Source of the DNA: Leclercia sp. AS011 | GTDB taxonomy: Bacteria > Pseudomonadota > Gammaproteobacteria > Enterobacterales > Enterobacteriaceae | NCBI RefSeq assembly: GCF_037152535.1 | Contig: NZ_JBBCMA010000003.1 | Coordinates: 1-64,000 of the forward strand | DNA length: 64,000 nucleotides | Direction of reading: 5' to 3' | Shown: in pieces, positions 50,680 through 62,088 of the stretch | How positions within the stretch are numbered: the first letter of the stretch is position 1 | Layout of the letters: each line of letters opens with the position of its first letter | The notes under the pieces: generated by a model | Seen by the model: the letters and a program-made list of their open reading frames with translations, nothing else | What the model was told of the DNA's origin: nothing | The model's database searches: none | Position numbers and translations under genes: made by a program

Positions 50680-51186
50680 CTACGACGCCAGCCACAGCCG
50701 CAGGCGCATTCCCCAGCTGCTGGTCCAGCCGGTGGTGATCGACTTCACTTCACCTTTTGAGATCACCACCAGCGTTGGCGTCACCTGAACATCCCACTGA
50801 CGCGCCAGTTCTCCGTTGGCGTCGTTAACCGTGGGCATCGTCACCTTCTTTTTCTGCAGCCATTTTTTGAGCGTAGCGTTATCGCCTGAACGCAGTGCAA
50901 CCGACATCAGATTGCCGCCGTCTGCGGCCAGCGCTGCTACCGACGGGGTGGTGTAGCGGCAGACGCCGCACCACGTCGCCCAGACGTAAACCAGCAGCGG
51001 ACGCTCCTCACTCATGGCGATAAGATCGACAGGCTGACCGTCGAGGGTATGCAGCGTGGTTGACGCGAAATTCTGCGGCAGCGCGGGCTGGCGAAAATAG
51101 TCCACCGCCAGGCTTACGGCTACGCCAATCAGCAGCCACAGGATCAGTTCGCGCAGCAGGCGCGGGAGTTTACTTGCCACGGGCAT
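50680..51186 (-). CDS. scsD: Thioredoxin-like membrane-anchored protein ScsD
   Basis: A 168-residue TlpA/DsbE-like protein of the suppressor-of-copper-sensitivity operon. One N-terminal helix (L-I-L-W-L-L-I-G-V-A-V-S-L-A-V) anchors it; the thioredoxin domain in the periplasm has the redox motif W-C-G-V-C near 78 and a cis-Pro in V-T-P-T-L. The start M-P-V-A-S-K at 51186 overlaps the scsC end by 17 bp and gives the length of Salmonella ScsD. A longer in-frame reading upstream is unlikely. It is the last gene of scsABCD, and no terminator separates it from the convergent ygfF. Confidence 0.88.
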   Translation of the reverse strand: MPVASKLPRLLRELILWLLIGVAVSLAVDYFRQPALPQNFASTTLHTLDGQPVDLIAMSEERPLLVYVWATWCGVCRYTTPSVAALAADGGNLMSVALRSGDNATLKKWLQKKKVTMPTVNDANGELARQWDVQVTPTLVVISKGEVKSITTGWTSSWGMRLRLWLAS

Positions 51187-51772
51187 TTGCCAGCTGTTCT
51201 TTGACCAGCCCCTCGAGATCGTCATAAGGAATGGCGCCCGCGACCATCTGGTCACCGATGATGGTTGCCGGGGTGCCCTGAATATTCAGCACCTGCGACA
51301 GGATCAGGTTCATCTTTAAGCTGTCCATGGTTTTATCATCCGTTTTAATGCCGTCCGTTCCGGTTTTAGCCTGCGCGGCGGCGATGCTGGCGTCATAGTG
51401 GTAGCCCTTTTTCATCATCAGCCGCTGGTGGAGCGGCCAGAATTTATCCGGTGCCTGCTGCCACGTTGAGAGCGCTGCTTTAGCGGCATTCACCGAGCTT
51501 TGCCCCTTGAACGGCAGGAGTTTGATGATGAGCTGCACGTCGGGATTATCGTGGACGATTTTCTCCAGCATCGGGTCGAACTGCTTGCAGTAAGGGCAGT
51601 TGTAGTCCGTGAAGGAGACGATGGTGAGCTTCGGCGATGTCGCGCCCGTTCGCGGGCTGGCCGGATCGTTGAACAGCAGCGTCGCCAGCTGGTCATCGGA
51701 AGAATCCTCTGCCGGCGCGGCAAAACTGAACGTCGATAAAGAGAGCAGCAGTAAAGCGATGTATGTACGCAT
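51170..51772 (-). CDS. scsC: Periplasmic disulfide isomerase-like protein ScsC
   Basis: A 200-residue thioredoxin-fold protein of the DsbA/DsbG superfamily. The signal peptide M-R-T-Y-I-A-L-L-L-L-S-L-S-T-F-S-F-A is clear. The active site reads N-C-P-Y-C near 62, with the cis-Pro loop Q-G-T-P-A-T near 166. In Salmonella ScsC handles copper-stressed disulfides, and in Proteus it is a trimer with an N-terminal linker. The start at 51772 follows AAGGA and is preferred over an ATG six codons upstream. It is one base after the scsB stop. Confidence 0.92.
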   Translation of the reverse strand: MRTYIALLLLSLSTFSFAAPAEDSSDDQLATLLFNDPASPRTGATSPKLTIVSFTDYNCPYCKQFDPMLEKIVHDNPDVQLIIKLLPFKGQSSVNAAKAALSTWQQAPDKFWPLHQRLMMKKGYHYDASIAAAQAKTGTDGIKTDDKTMDSLKMNLILSQVLNIQGTPATIIGDQMVAGAIPYDDLEGLVKEQLANARGK

Positions 51773-51773
51773 G

Positions 51774-53783
51774 TTATTTTCCTTTCGCATCGGACAGGGT
51801 GGTAAGCACCGCTTCGCGGCTTAACAGCGGAGGCAGCACGTGGCCCTGCGGTAGCCCTGGTCCGTAAATCTGGTTAAACGGCACGGCGGCGCTGCCGCGC
51901 GTGGTTAAGAACTGGCTGAGGGTATCGGAGGGGCGGCTCCAGTCACCGCGCAGGGCGACAACGTCCGGGGCGGATAGCGCATCCTGCACGTCGTCGCGCA
52001 GTAGCACGTTGTATTTATTGGCTTTACAGGTCACGCACCAGTCGGCGGTGACGTCAATAAATACCCGTTTGTTATCCGCCAGCGCGCGGGTAATGGCCTG
52101 CTCGCTGAGCGGCTGCCAGTTAACGCGATCGCGGCGGGAGCCCTCACTGCCGGAGCCGGAGACAAACGCAACGGCCCCGGCCACCACGATGACGACTGCC
52201 CCGGCGCGCAGGGCCGTTTGCCAGCGGTAGCGCCAGGCAGTGACCAGCAGCAGAGCAAGGATCAGAAGTACGCCCAGCGTGATAACGGGCAGGGTGCCAA
52301 TGTGCAGGCTCAGCAGGCTCAGCAGCCACAGGGATGAGCCAAGCATCATCAGGCCCAGCACCACTCGCACGACGTTCATCCAGCGTCCCGGACGCGGCAA
52401 CGTCCGGGCCAGCCCCGGCCAGGCCGCAACCAGCAGCCACGGCAGGCTCATGCCAATCCCCATCGCCAGGAAGATCCCCCACAGCAGGGGAAGCGGTGCC
52501 GCCAGCGCCACTGATACCGCCGTCCCGAGGAAGGGCGCGGTGCAGGGCGTCGCCAACAGCGTAGCGAACGCGCCTTGCCAGAAATGACCTGCCAGTCCGT
52601 TCCCCCCGCGCGTGGCGAGGAACGTGCTGGTACCGGAGGGAAGACGAATGTCAAACAACCCCAGCAGGCTGGCGCTGAAAAGCACCATCACCAGCGCCAT
52701 TGCGCCAATAAACCACGGGTTCTGGAACTGGATCCCCCAGCCAAGCGCCTGATTGCCTAACCGTAAAACCGTCATCATCAGCGCCAGCGCGAGGAACGAG
52801 ATCAGGATCCCGACGACTGAAGCAAGAAACTGGCGGCGCACCTGAACGCGCGCCTGCTGCTCGGTTTGCATCAGCGTGCCCAGCTTCATGGCCAGTACGG
52901 GCAATACGCAGGGCATGACGTTGAGGATCAGGCCGCCAGCCAGCGCCATCAGCAGTACCCAGCCTAACGAGAGCGCCGGCGCGGCGTTGCCCTGCTGAAT
53001 ACTCAGGCTGGACTCCTGCGCCTGCCCGCTATCGGCGAGCACCAGCGACAGGGTTTTGCCGCTGAGGTTGGGCGCGTCCTCGCCCCAGCTATCCGTCACG
53101 GGCACGGTAGCCACCAGCGAATCACCGCGCACGGCGAGGGTCGGCTTGCCGAAATCCACATCGTCCATGCCGTCGATAAACAGCGACGGCGCCTGCCAGC
53201 CTGCGTCTCGCTGTGCCGTGACGGTCAGCTTGCCGGGGGCGTAGCTGGCGTTGAGCGTTGAGGTCAACCCGCCGCTGAGCGGAAGGGTGCCCATTGCCCG
53301 GCTGAAGTCGTAATCAAAACCGCTTCCTGCGGACGCGGTCATGTCCAGCGAAAACGGATAGTCAGTAAGAATACAGACGTTGCTACAGGTTGATAGCGTC
53401 AGCACGCCGCTCAGGGTGCGGGGTACCTCGCCACGCAGGGTGATGGGAAAGCTCACATCGCCGTGATAGCCCTGGGTGGTGATGCCCGCGACGTCGAAAC
53501 GCTCCGGGGTGGGCCAGCGCCAGGTTGCGTCCACGGGCTGATGCCAGGCGATCGCGGGTGCGATGCCGCCTTCGCCCGGCGAGCGCCAGTAGGTTTTCCA
53601 GCCTTTTTGCAGGGCGACGTCCAGCAGCAGGCGGGTTTCGCCAGCGCTTTCGGATTGCGCGCGCAGCCTGACGCTGGCGTGCTGATTATCGGCGGCGCGC
53701 AGCCAGCCGCTGTCGGCGGCCTGGCTGAGGGGCAGCCATAGCCAGAGCAGGCAGACCAGCAGTCGCCTGAATACAGTAAACAT
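51774..53783 (-). CDS. scsB: DsbD-like thiol reductase ScsB
   Basis: A 669-residue inner-membrane electron carrier that passes reducing power from the cytosol to periplasmic ScsC and other thiol proteins. Three parts are visible: a signal peptide and N-terminal periplasmic domain (about 24-265, with C-S-N-V-C), an eight-helix DsbD-type membrane part (about 270-550, with M-P-C-V-L-P-V-L and T-P-C-T-A-P-F), and a C-terminal thioredoxin domain with D-W-C-V-T-C-K near 580. The gene order scsA-B-C-D on the minus strand supports the assignment. Confidence 0.93.
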   Translation of the reverse strand: MFTVFRRLLVCLLWLWLPLSQAADSGWLRAADNQHASVRLRAQSESAGETRLLLDVALQKGWKTYWRSPGEGGIAPAIAWHQPVDATWRWPTPERFDVAGITTQGYHGDVSFPITLRGEVPRTLSGVLTLSTCSNVCILTDYPFSLDMTASAGSGFDYDFSRAMGTLPLSGGLTSTLNASYAPGKLTVTAQRDAGWQAPSLFIDGMDDVDFGKPTLAVRGDSLVATVPVTDSWGEDAPNLSGKTLSLVLADSGQAQESSLSIQQGNAAPALSLGWVLLMALAGGLILNVMPCVLPVLAMKLGTLMQTEQQARVQVRRQFLASVVGILISFLALALMMTVLRLGNQALGWGIQFQNPWFIGAMALVMVLFSASLLGLFDIRLPSGTSTFLATRGGNGLAGHFWQGAFATLLATPCTAPFLGTAVSVALAAPLPLLWGIFLAMGIGMSLPWLLVAAWPGLARTLPRPGRWMNVVRVVLGLMMLGSSLWLLSLLSLHIGTLPVITLGVLLILALLLVTAWRYRWQTALRAGAVVIVVAGAVAFVSGSGSEGSRRDRVNWQPLSEQAITRALADNKRVFIDVTADWCVTCKANKYNVLLRDDVQDALSAPDVVALRGDWSRPSDTLSQFLTTRGSAAVPFNQIYGPGLPQGHVLPPLLSREAVLTTLSDAKGK

Positions 53784-53831
53784 AAATTATCTCCGTAAAT
53801 GATGAATTAACCTGATGTGTCAGGCGAATCC

Positions 53832-54191
53832 TCACTCACGGAAGACGCATAATCGCAGATGCACCCGTAATCGGGGCGGGGAAATAACGCGGGGAGGCCA
53901 CAGCCGCTCGCGGCGTGGCGGGTTCGCTGCCAACAACGCCAGCAGCAGGGTAACGGCAAACAGGGCACCTTCAAACAAGATTGGCGGGACCGCCATCAGC
54001 GACTTGGCGCTGAGCTCACACGGCGTAACCGGCGCGTCGGTGCTCTCCTGGCCCTGCTGAACCGACTGAGTTGAGGCGGTGACATTCATGACGAGCGCGT
54101 GCATCCCGGCCATCCGCTGGGCGGTGCATATCAGCACCACCAGACAGGCCAGGGCTACCATCAGGATAGCGTTGCGTTGTCGCTTGATCAT
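53832..54191 (-). CDS. scsA: Small membrane protein ScsA
   Basis: A 119-residue protein with two hydrophobic segments (about 8-30 and 68-90) and the ScsA-like segment P-C-E-L-S-A-K-S-L near 57. The C-terminal end is arginine-rich. No catalytic CxxC is present. In Salmonella ScsA is the first protein of the operon and contributes to copper and oxidative stress tolerance by an unknown route. AGGCG lies before the ATG at 54191. Its position upstream of scsB supports the call. Confidence 0.82.
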   Translation of the reverse strand: MIKRQRNAILMVALACLVVLICTAQRMAGMHALVMNVTASTQSVQQGQESTDAPVTPCELSAKSLMAVPPILFEGALFAVTLLLALLAANPPRRERLWPPRVISPPRLRVHLRLCVFRE

Positions 54192-54217
54192 GTTCGCCTC
54201 TAATATTCAGGATGCCT

Positions 54218-54245
54218 ATATTATCGGGCGAACATATTTTGGCAA
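54218..54245 (-). promoter_or_regulatory. Candidate promoter of scsABCD
   Basis: On the minus strand TTGCCA (54245-54240), 16 bp, TAATAT (54223-54218), 26 bp before the scsA ATG. No complete CpxR or CueR box was recognised. Confidence 0.4.
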
Positions 54246-54285
54246 CGCTAATGCTGTAAAGAAGTGTCTGGAAGATAAGCGGTTT

Positions 54286-54309
54286 GCCCTCTCCTTGCCT
54301 GGAGAGGGC
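54286..54309 (-). terminator. Hairpin after bglA
   Basis: GCCCTCTCC (54286-54294) pairs with GGAGAGGGC (54301-54309) around TTGCCT. It lies seven bases after the bglA stop; no T-run follows on the minus strand, so termination strength is uncertain. Confidence 0.55.
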
Positions 54310-54315
54310 GAGCAA

Positions 54316-55764
<1,449 letters not shown>

Positions 55765-55815
55765 TCATTGTCTTATTTTTTTGAGTCTAACAAAGAGGAA
55801 TAAAAAGTCACGATA

Positions 55816-55837
55816 TAACAATTCATATCAATTGTAA
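55816..55837. promoter_or_regulatory. Inverted repeat between the RpiR-type gene and bglA
   Basis: TAACAATT-CATATC-AATTGTAA is an inverted repeat with one mismatch in the outer bases and a perfect ACAATT-N6-AATTGT core. It sits 67 bp upstream of bglA in an AT-rich 115-bp gap. It is the natural candidate for the operator of the neighbouring regulator. Confidence 0.45.
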
Positions 55838-55864
55838 TTTGTTACGGCGAAAAAACAGGGTGTT

Positions 55865-56960
<1,096 letters not shown>

Positions 56961-57008
56961 TTGATAAGTCGAACAGGCGTTAGCTGAAATATTTATATAA
57001 ATACATGA

Positions 57009-57785
<777 letters not shown>

Positions 57786-57795
57786 AGCGGCTTGT

Positions 57796-57870
57796 GCCCG
57801 GCGGCGCTTCGCTTGCACGGGCCTACAAGTCGAACCGTAGGCCGGGTAAGGCGAAGCCGCTACCCGGCAT
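57796..57870. repeat. BIME (REP pair) between trhA and ygfZ
   Basis: GTGCCCGGCGGCGCTTCGCTTGCACGGGC and GTAGGCCGGGTAAGGCGAAGCCGCTACCCGGC are inverted REP units. They separate two convergent genes. Confidence 0.85.
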
Positions 57871-57878
57871 TCACACCA

Positions 57879-58859
57879 TCACTCTTCCAGCGAATACGGC
57901 AGCGGCTCGATGCTCAGGGTATTTACATCTTCGCGCACGCGGAACACGCTGTCGGGCTCCATGTCATTGTTCATAACGGCCTGCACCAGCAGACGGCCAT
58001 CATCGAGCTGAACGGCGGCGAGCACGGTGCCGGTCCGGCGCCAGTTCTCACCCATTTTCAGCTCCAGATCTTCACCGGCTTCCGGAACGCGGCTGGCCTG
58101 GCCCGCCAGATACCACAGCGCGCGTTTGTTGGCACCGCGGAACTTCGCACGAGCCACCATCTCCTGGCCGGTATAGCAGCCTTTTTTGAAGCTGATCCCG
58201 CCGAGCGCCTGCAGGTTGGTCGCCTGCGGAATAAACTGTCCGCTGTTGGCGGCGTCGATTACCGGGATGCCCGCTTCAATATTCAGTGACAGCCACTGCT
58301 GGCTGTTATTCAACTGGGCTTCACCGCGCAGGGCCTCGGTCACGCGCTCCGCGGTGGCGACATCGGTCACCAGCAGGAAGCGCTCCGCCGGGTGTTCAAA
58401 CCACAGCAGCGAAGTGGCACCCTCGTGGGTCACCTGTTTTTCGGCATCAGGCAGTTCGCTGAACAGGTTTTTCAACGCCGCACGCGCCTGGAACCCGGCC
58501 ACGCCTAACAGCACCAGCTCGTCATCGGCGGCAATGGTGACTTTTGAGAACACCGCATACTTTTTCAGCTCGGCAAGCTGCGCGTCGCGCAGGCTGCGGC
58601 GTTCAATCAGGGCAAAACCGTCCTGACGGCGGAAGAGACGCAGGTTGCTCCACATCTTGCCTTTCGGATCGCAGTGCGCGGCCAGCAGATGTTGGTGTTC
58701 GGTCATTTGACTGACATCAGCGGTCACCTGGCCCTGCAGGTACTTTTCGCTGTCGACACCGACCAGTGTTGCCAGCGCCCAGTCATCAAGAGTCATAAGC
58801 GTCAGCGGCAGACGCGCAGAGGCGACAGGCTGGCGCGGAGAAAAAGGTGTAAATGCCAT
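57879..58859 (-). CDS. ygfZ: Folate-binding Fe-S assembly protein YgfZ
   Basis: A 326-residue GcvT-like protein that uses folate and aids repair or maturation of [4Fe-4S] enzymes such as MiaB. The family signature K-G-C-Y-T-G-Q-E carries the essential Cys near residue 228. The start M-A-F-T-P-F is the E. coli start. It is divergent from sdhE-cptA over about 300 bp and convergent with trhA. Confidence 0.96.
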   Translation of the reverse strand: MAFTPFSPRQPVASARLPLTLMTLDDWALATLVGVDSEKYLQGQVTADVSQMTEHQHLLAAHCDPKGKMWSNLRLFRRQDGFALIERRSLRDAQLAELKKYAVFSKVTIAADDELVLLGVAGFQARAALKNLFSELPDAEKQVTHEGATSLLWFEHPAERFLLVTDVATAERVTEALRGEAQLNNSQQWLSLNIEAGIPVIDAANSGQFIPQATNLQALGGISFKKGCYTGQEMVARAKFRGANKRALWYLAGQASRVPEAGEDLELKMGENWRRTGTVLAAVQLDDGRLLVQAVMNNDMEPDSVFRVREDVNTLSIEPLPYSLEE

Positions 58860-59163
58860 AGTGATGTCCTGAATTGCATAACGCTTTATTGATGCCTAAT
58901 GGTAAAAGAGACTGTAGCCAATGCAAGCGGTTTCAACAGGCTATTCGTGCCCTCACGCTGTTCTGCGTAACGCCACGCAAAACGGATGAACGCCCGGATT
59001 TGTTGTGGTTTTTTCTGGAAGAGTGCGCCAGCAACCTAATATTCCAGTAATGAAACAGCAAAAAACACGTTACACTAAGAGCCGTTTCTTCCCGGTAGAT
59101 TTGCTTTCTCAGCCGATACGAACGGAACACTGCCTGAACTCAACGTTATGCAGGAAAATGCAC
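58860..59163. other. ygfZ-sdhE intergenic region
   Basis: 304 bp between divergent genes. It should hold both promoters; a -10-like TACACT lies near 59079. No RNA gene, repeat or ORF with support was seen. Confidence 0.4.
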
Positions 59164-59430
59164 ATGGACATTACTAATAAAGCCCGCATTCATTGGGCAT
59201 GCCGCCGCGGTATGCGCGAACTCGATATCTCCATCATGCCGTTCTTCGAATACGAATACGACACCCTGAGCGATGAGGACAAAAAGCTCTTCATCCGCCT
59301 GCTGGAGAACGACGATCCTGATTTATTTAACTGGCTGATGAATCACGGCGAACCTGCCGACGCCGAACTGCAACGGATGGTGCTTTTAATTCAAACACGG
59401 AATCGGGAACGTGGTCCTGTGGCAATCTGA
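59164..59430 (+). CDS. sdhE: FAD assembly factor SdhE
   Basis: An 88-residue protein that promotes covalent flavinylation of SdhA and FrdA. The conserved R-G-x-x-E motif is Arg15-Gly16-Met-Arg-Glu19 in [10 protein letters not shown]. The start at 59164 follows CAGGAAAA. It overlaps cptA by 20 bp. Older work described the pair as a toxin-antitoxin system; flavinylation is now the accepted role. Confidence 0.96.
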   Translation: MDITNKARIHWACRRGMRELDISIMPFFEYEYDTLSDEDKKLFIRLLENDDPDLFNWLMNHGEPADAELQRMVLLIQTRNRERGPVAI

Positions 59431-59824
59431 TTTACGCGTCTCGTGGCGCGCCCAGTGGATGTCTCTTTTGCTCCACGGCCTGGTTGCGGCCTGCATTCTG
59501 CTGATGCCGTGGCCGCTGAGCTACACCCCATTATGGTTAATCTTACTGTCGCTGGTGGTGTTCGACAGCGTGCGCAGTCAACGGCGCATTAATTCCCGCC
59601 AGGGCGAAATCAAACTGTTTATGGACTCCCGCCTGCACTGGCAGGGCAGCGAGTGGGAGATTATCGGCACGCCGTGGATGTTAAATACCGGCATGATGCT
59701 CCGCTTACGCAAAGGCGACGGGAAACGCTATCAGCATTTATGGCTGGCGGCAGACAGTATGGACGAAGGGGAGTGGCGGGATTTGCGCCGGATGCTTGCA
59801 CAGCAGCCGACGCAGGGGCGGTAG
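59411..59824 (+). CDS. cptA: Inner-membrane protein CptA (YgfX)
   Basis: A 137-residue membrane protein with two transmembrane helices (about 15-35 and 38-52) and a cytoplasmic tail. GTG at 59411 is the start, giving [16 protein letters not shown] as in E. coli. Reported effects on the divisome and MreB/FtsZ came with overproduction; its natural role is unclear. It begins inside sdhE (20-bp overlap), so the two are translationally coupled. Confidence 0.92.
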   Translation: MVLWQSDLRVSWRAQWMSLLLHGLVAACILLMPWPLSYTPLWLILLSLVVFDSVRSQRRINSRQGEIKLFMDSRLHWQGSEWEIIGTPWMLNTGMMLRLRKGDGKRYQHLWLAADSMDEGEWRDLRRMLAQQPTQGR

Positions 59825-59828
59825 CGGG

Positions 59829-60350
59829 TTAGCTAAACTGCTCCGCCATTTCGCCGAGGATCTGCTCGCACCAGTTTTGCAGGCGCTCTTCGCTCAGATC
59901 GTATTGATTGGTCTCATCAAGGGCCAGCCCGACAAACAGCTGGCCGTCGGCAATGATCGGTTTCTTGCTGGTAAACTCATAGCCTTCGGTCGGCCAGTAG
60001 CCGATAAAGGTGACTCCTTTCGGCACCAGCTTGTCGTGCAGCATCCCCAGCGCGTCGAGGAACCATTCGCCGTAGCCCAGCTGATCGCCCATGCCGTACA
60101 GCGCGATAATTTTACCTTCCAGCTGCAGGCCATCCAGACTATCCCAGATGGCTTCCCAGTCTTCCTGCAACTCGCCAAAATCCCAGGTCGGGATACCGAG
60201 GATCAGCACGTCGTACTGCTCCATCAGCGTCGGGGCGTCGTCTTTGAGATTATGCAGGGTGACCAGTTCCGGACCGATAATGTCGCGAATTTTCTCTGCG
60301 GCCATCTCGGTGTAGCAGGTGCTGGAACCATAAAACAGACCAATATTCAT
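59829..60350 (-). CDS. fldB: Flavodoxin 2
   Basis: A 173-residue FMN electron carrier. The phosphate loop Y-G-S-S-T-C-Y-T-E is near 7, and the FMN-binding aromatic segments T-W-D-F-G-E-L near 56 and G-D-Q-L-G-Y near 93 are present. In E. coli fldB belongs to the SoxRS regulon and cannot replace FldA. It is convergent with cptA and divergent from xerD. Confidence 0.95.
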   Translation of the reverse strand: MNIGLFYGSSTCYTEMAAEKIRDIIGPELVTLHNLKDDAPTLMEQYDVLILGIPTWDFGELQEDWEAIWDSLDGLQLEGKIIALYGMGDQLGYGEWFLDALGMLHDKLVPKGVTFIGYWPTEGYEFTSKKPIIADGQLFVGLALDETNQYDLSEERLQNWCEQILGEMAEQFS

Positions 60351-60451
60351 CGCTAAAATGTCTCAATACTTGCTATGACTTTGCGTGTAGTGTACCAGAA
60401 ACAACCCGCATTCAGGCATAATGCACCCATTGCAGAACGAAAGAGGCTGAC

Positions 60452-61348
60452 GTGGAAAAGGATCTCGCACTCATCGAGCAGTTTCTCGATGCACTGTGGC
60501 TGGAGAAGAATCTTGCCGAAAATACCCTCAGCGCTTACCGACGCGATCTGACGATGCTGGTGGCCTGGCTGCATCATCATGGCCTCACGCTTGCCACCGC
60601 ACAGAGCGACAACTTGCAGGCGCTGCTTGCCGAGCGCATGGAGGGGGGCTATAAAGCCACCAGCTCCGCGCGGCTGCTGAGCGCCATGCGGCGTCTGTTC
60701 CAGCATCTGTATCGTGAGAAATTACGCGCCGACGATCCCAGCGCCGCGCTGGCGTCACCTAAGCTGCCGCAGCGTCTGCCGAAGGATCTCAGCGAAGCGC
60801 AAGTTGAGAGATTATTACAGTCGCCGGTGGTTGACCAACCGCTGGAGTTACGCGATAAAGCGATGCTTGAGGTCTTGTACGCGACGGGGCTGCGCGTCTC
60901 CGAGCTGGTCGGGCTGACGATGAGCGATATCAGCCTGCGTCAGGGCGTGGTGCGGGTGATTGGTAAAGGCAACAAAGAGCGTCTGGTACCGCTGGGTGAA
61001 GAGGCGGTGTACTGGCTGGAGAACTATCTTCAGCATGGGCGCCCGTGGTTGCTTAACGGAGCCTCCATTGATGTGCTGTTTCCGAGCCAGCGCGCGCAGC
61101 AAATGACGCGTCAAACCTTCTGGCATCGCATCAAACATTACGCCACACTGGCGGGTATCGACAGTGAAAAACTTTCGCCGCACGTTCTGCGTCACGCTTT
61201 TGCGACCCATCTTCTGAACCATGGTGCCGACCTGCGCGTGGTCCAGATGCTGCTTGGGCACAGTGACCTTTCAACGACGCAAATCTACACGCATGTCGCG
61301 ACGGAACGCCTGCGGCAGCTACACCAACAGCATCACCCACGGGCGTGA
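60452..61348 (+). CDS. xerD: Site-specific tyrosine recombinase XerD
   Basis: Resolves chromosome dimers at dif with XerC under FtsK control. It has 298 residues, as in E. coli. The catalytic set is visible: Arg in T-G-L-R-V-S-E near 148, Lys in G-K-G-N-K near 172, H-V-L-R-H near 244-248, H near 270 in L-G-H-S and the Tyr nucleophile in T-Q-I-Y-T-H near 279. The start is GTG at 60452. It heads the xerD-dsbC-recJ unit. Confidence 0.96.
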   Translation: MEKDLALIEQFLDALWLEKNLAENTLSAYRRDLTMLVAWLHHHGLTLATAQSDNLQALLAERMEGGYKATSSARLLSAMRRLFQHLYREKLRADDPSAALASPKLPQRLPKDLSEAQVERLLQSPVVDQPLELRDKAMLEVLYATGLRVSELVGLTMSDISLRQGVVRVIGKGNKERLVPLGEEAVYWLENYLQHGRPWLLNGASIDVLFPSQRAQQMTRQTFWHRIKHYATLAGIDSEKLSPHVLRHAFATHLLNHGADLRVVQMLLGHSDLSTTQIYTHVATERLRQLHQQHHPRA

Positions 61349-61369
61349 TGACTTGTAACAGGAACCCAT

Positions 61370-62083
61370 ATGAAAAAGTCTTTAGTGCTGTTCTCTCTGC
61401 TGGCAGCCTCATTATCTGGTCTGGCGCATGCTGACGATGCGGCCATTAGACAGTCTCTGGCGAAGCTCGGCGTTACCGGGAGCGAAATCCAACCTGCGCC
61501 AATCCCGGGGATGAAAACCGTCATGACCAGCGGCGGCGTACTGTACGTCACCGAAGACGGTAAGCACTTCCTGCAGGGGCCGCTGTACGATGTGAGCGGT
61601 GCCCAGCCGGTCAACGTCACTAACCAGATGCTGATGAAAAATCTGAACGCGCTGGAAAAAGAGATGATCGTCTACAAAGCGGCGCAGGAAAAGCATGTCA
61701 TCACCGTATTCACCGACATCACCTGCGGCTATTGCCACAAGCTGCACGAAGAGATGAAAGACTACAACGCGCTGGGGATCACCGTGCGTTATCTCGCCTT
61801 CCCGCGTGCGGGCGTGCAGAGCCAGCCTGAGCAGGACATGAAGGCCATCTGGTGTGCAAAAGATCGCAACAAAGCCTTTGATGATGCCATGAGCGGCAAG
61901 GGTATTCAGCCCGCCTCCTGCGATATCGACATTGCCAACCACTACGCGCTGGGCGTGCAGTTTGGCGTGACCGGCACGCCTGCCATCGTCCTGAGCAACG
62001 GCTACGTGGTGCCGGGTTACCAGGGGCCGAAAGAGATGAAAGAGTTCCTCGACGCGCACCAGAAACAGTTTGGCGGTAAATAA
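61370..62083 (+). CDS. dsbC: Periplasmic disulfide isomerase DsbC
   Basis: Reshuffles wrong disulfides in periplasmic proteins; a V-shaped homodimer kept reduced by DsbD. It has 237 residues. The signal peptide M-K-K-S-L-V-L-F-S-L ends near L-A-H-A, followed by D-D-A-A-I. The active site is C-G-Y-C-H-K in the thioredoxin domain, with the cis-Pro loop G-T-P-A-I. The N-terminal dimerisation domain (about 22-80) is intact. It follows xerD by 21 bp. Note the functional kinship with ScsC about 10 kb away. Confidence 0.96.
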   Translation: MKKSLVLFSLLAASLSGLAHADDAAIRQSLAKLGVTGSEIQPAPIPGMKTVMTSGGVLYVTEDGKHFLQGPLYDVSGAQPVNVTNQMLMKNLNALEKEMIVYKAAQEKHVITVFTDITCGYCHKLHEEMKDYNALGITVRYLAFPRAGVQSQPEQDMKAIWCAKDRNKAFDDAMSGKGIQPASCDIDIANHYALGVQFGVTGTPAIVLSNGYVVPGYQGPKEMKEFLDAHQKQFGGK

Positions 62084-62088
62084 TTCGC

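Noticed and set aside
59164-59824. sdhE-cptA as a toxin-antitoxin system
   Set aside because: This was an early interpretation; the R-G-x-x-E motif and full match to SdhE support the flavinylation factor instead.
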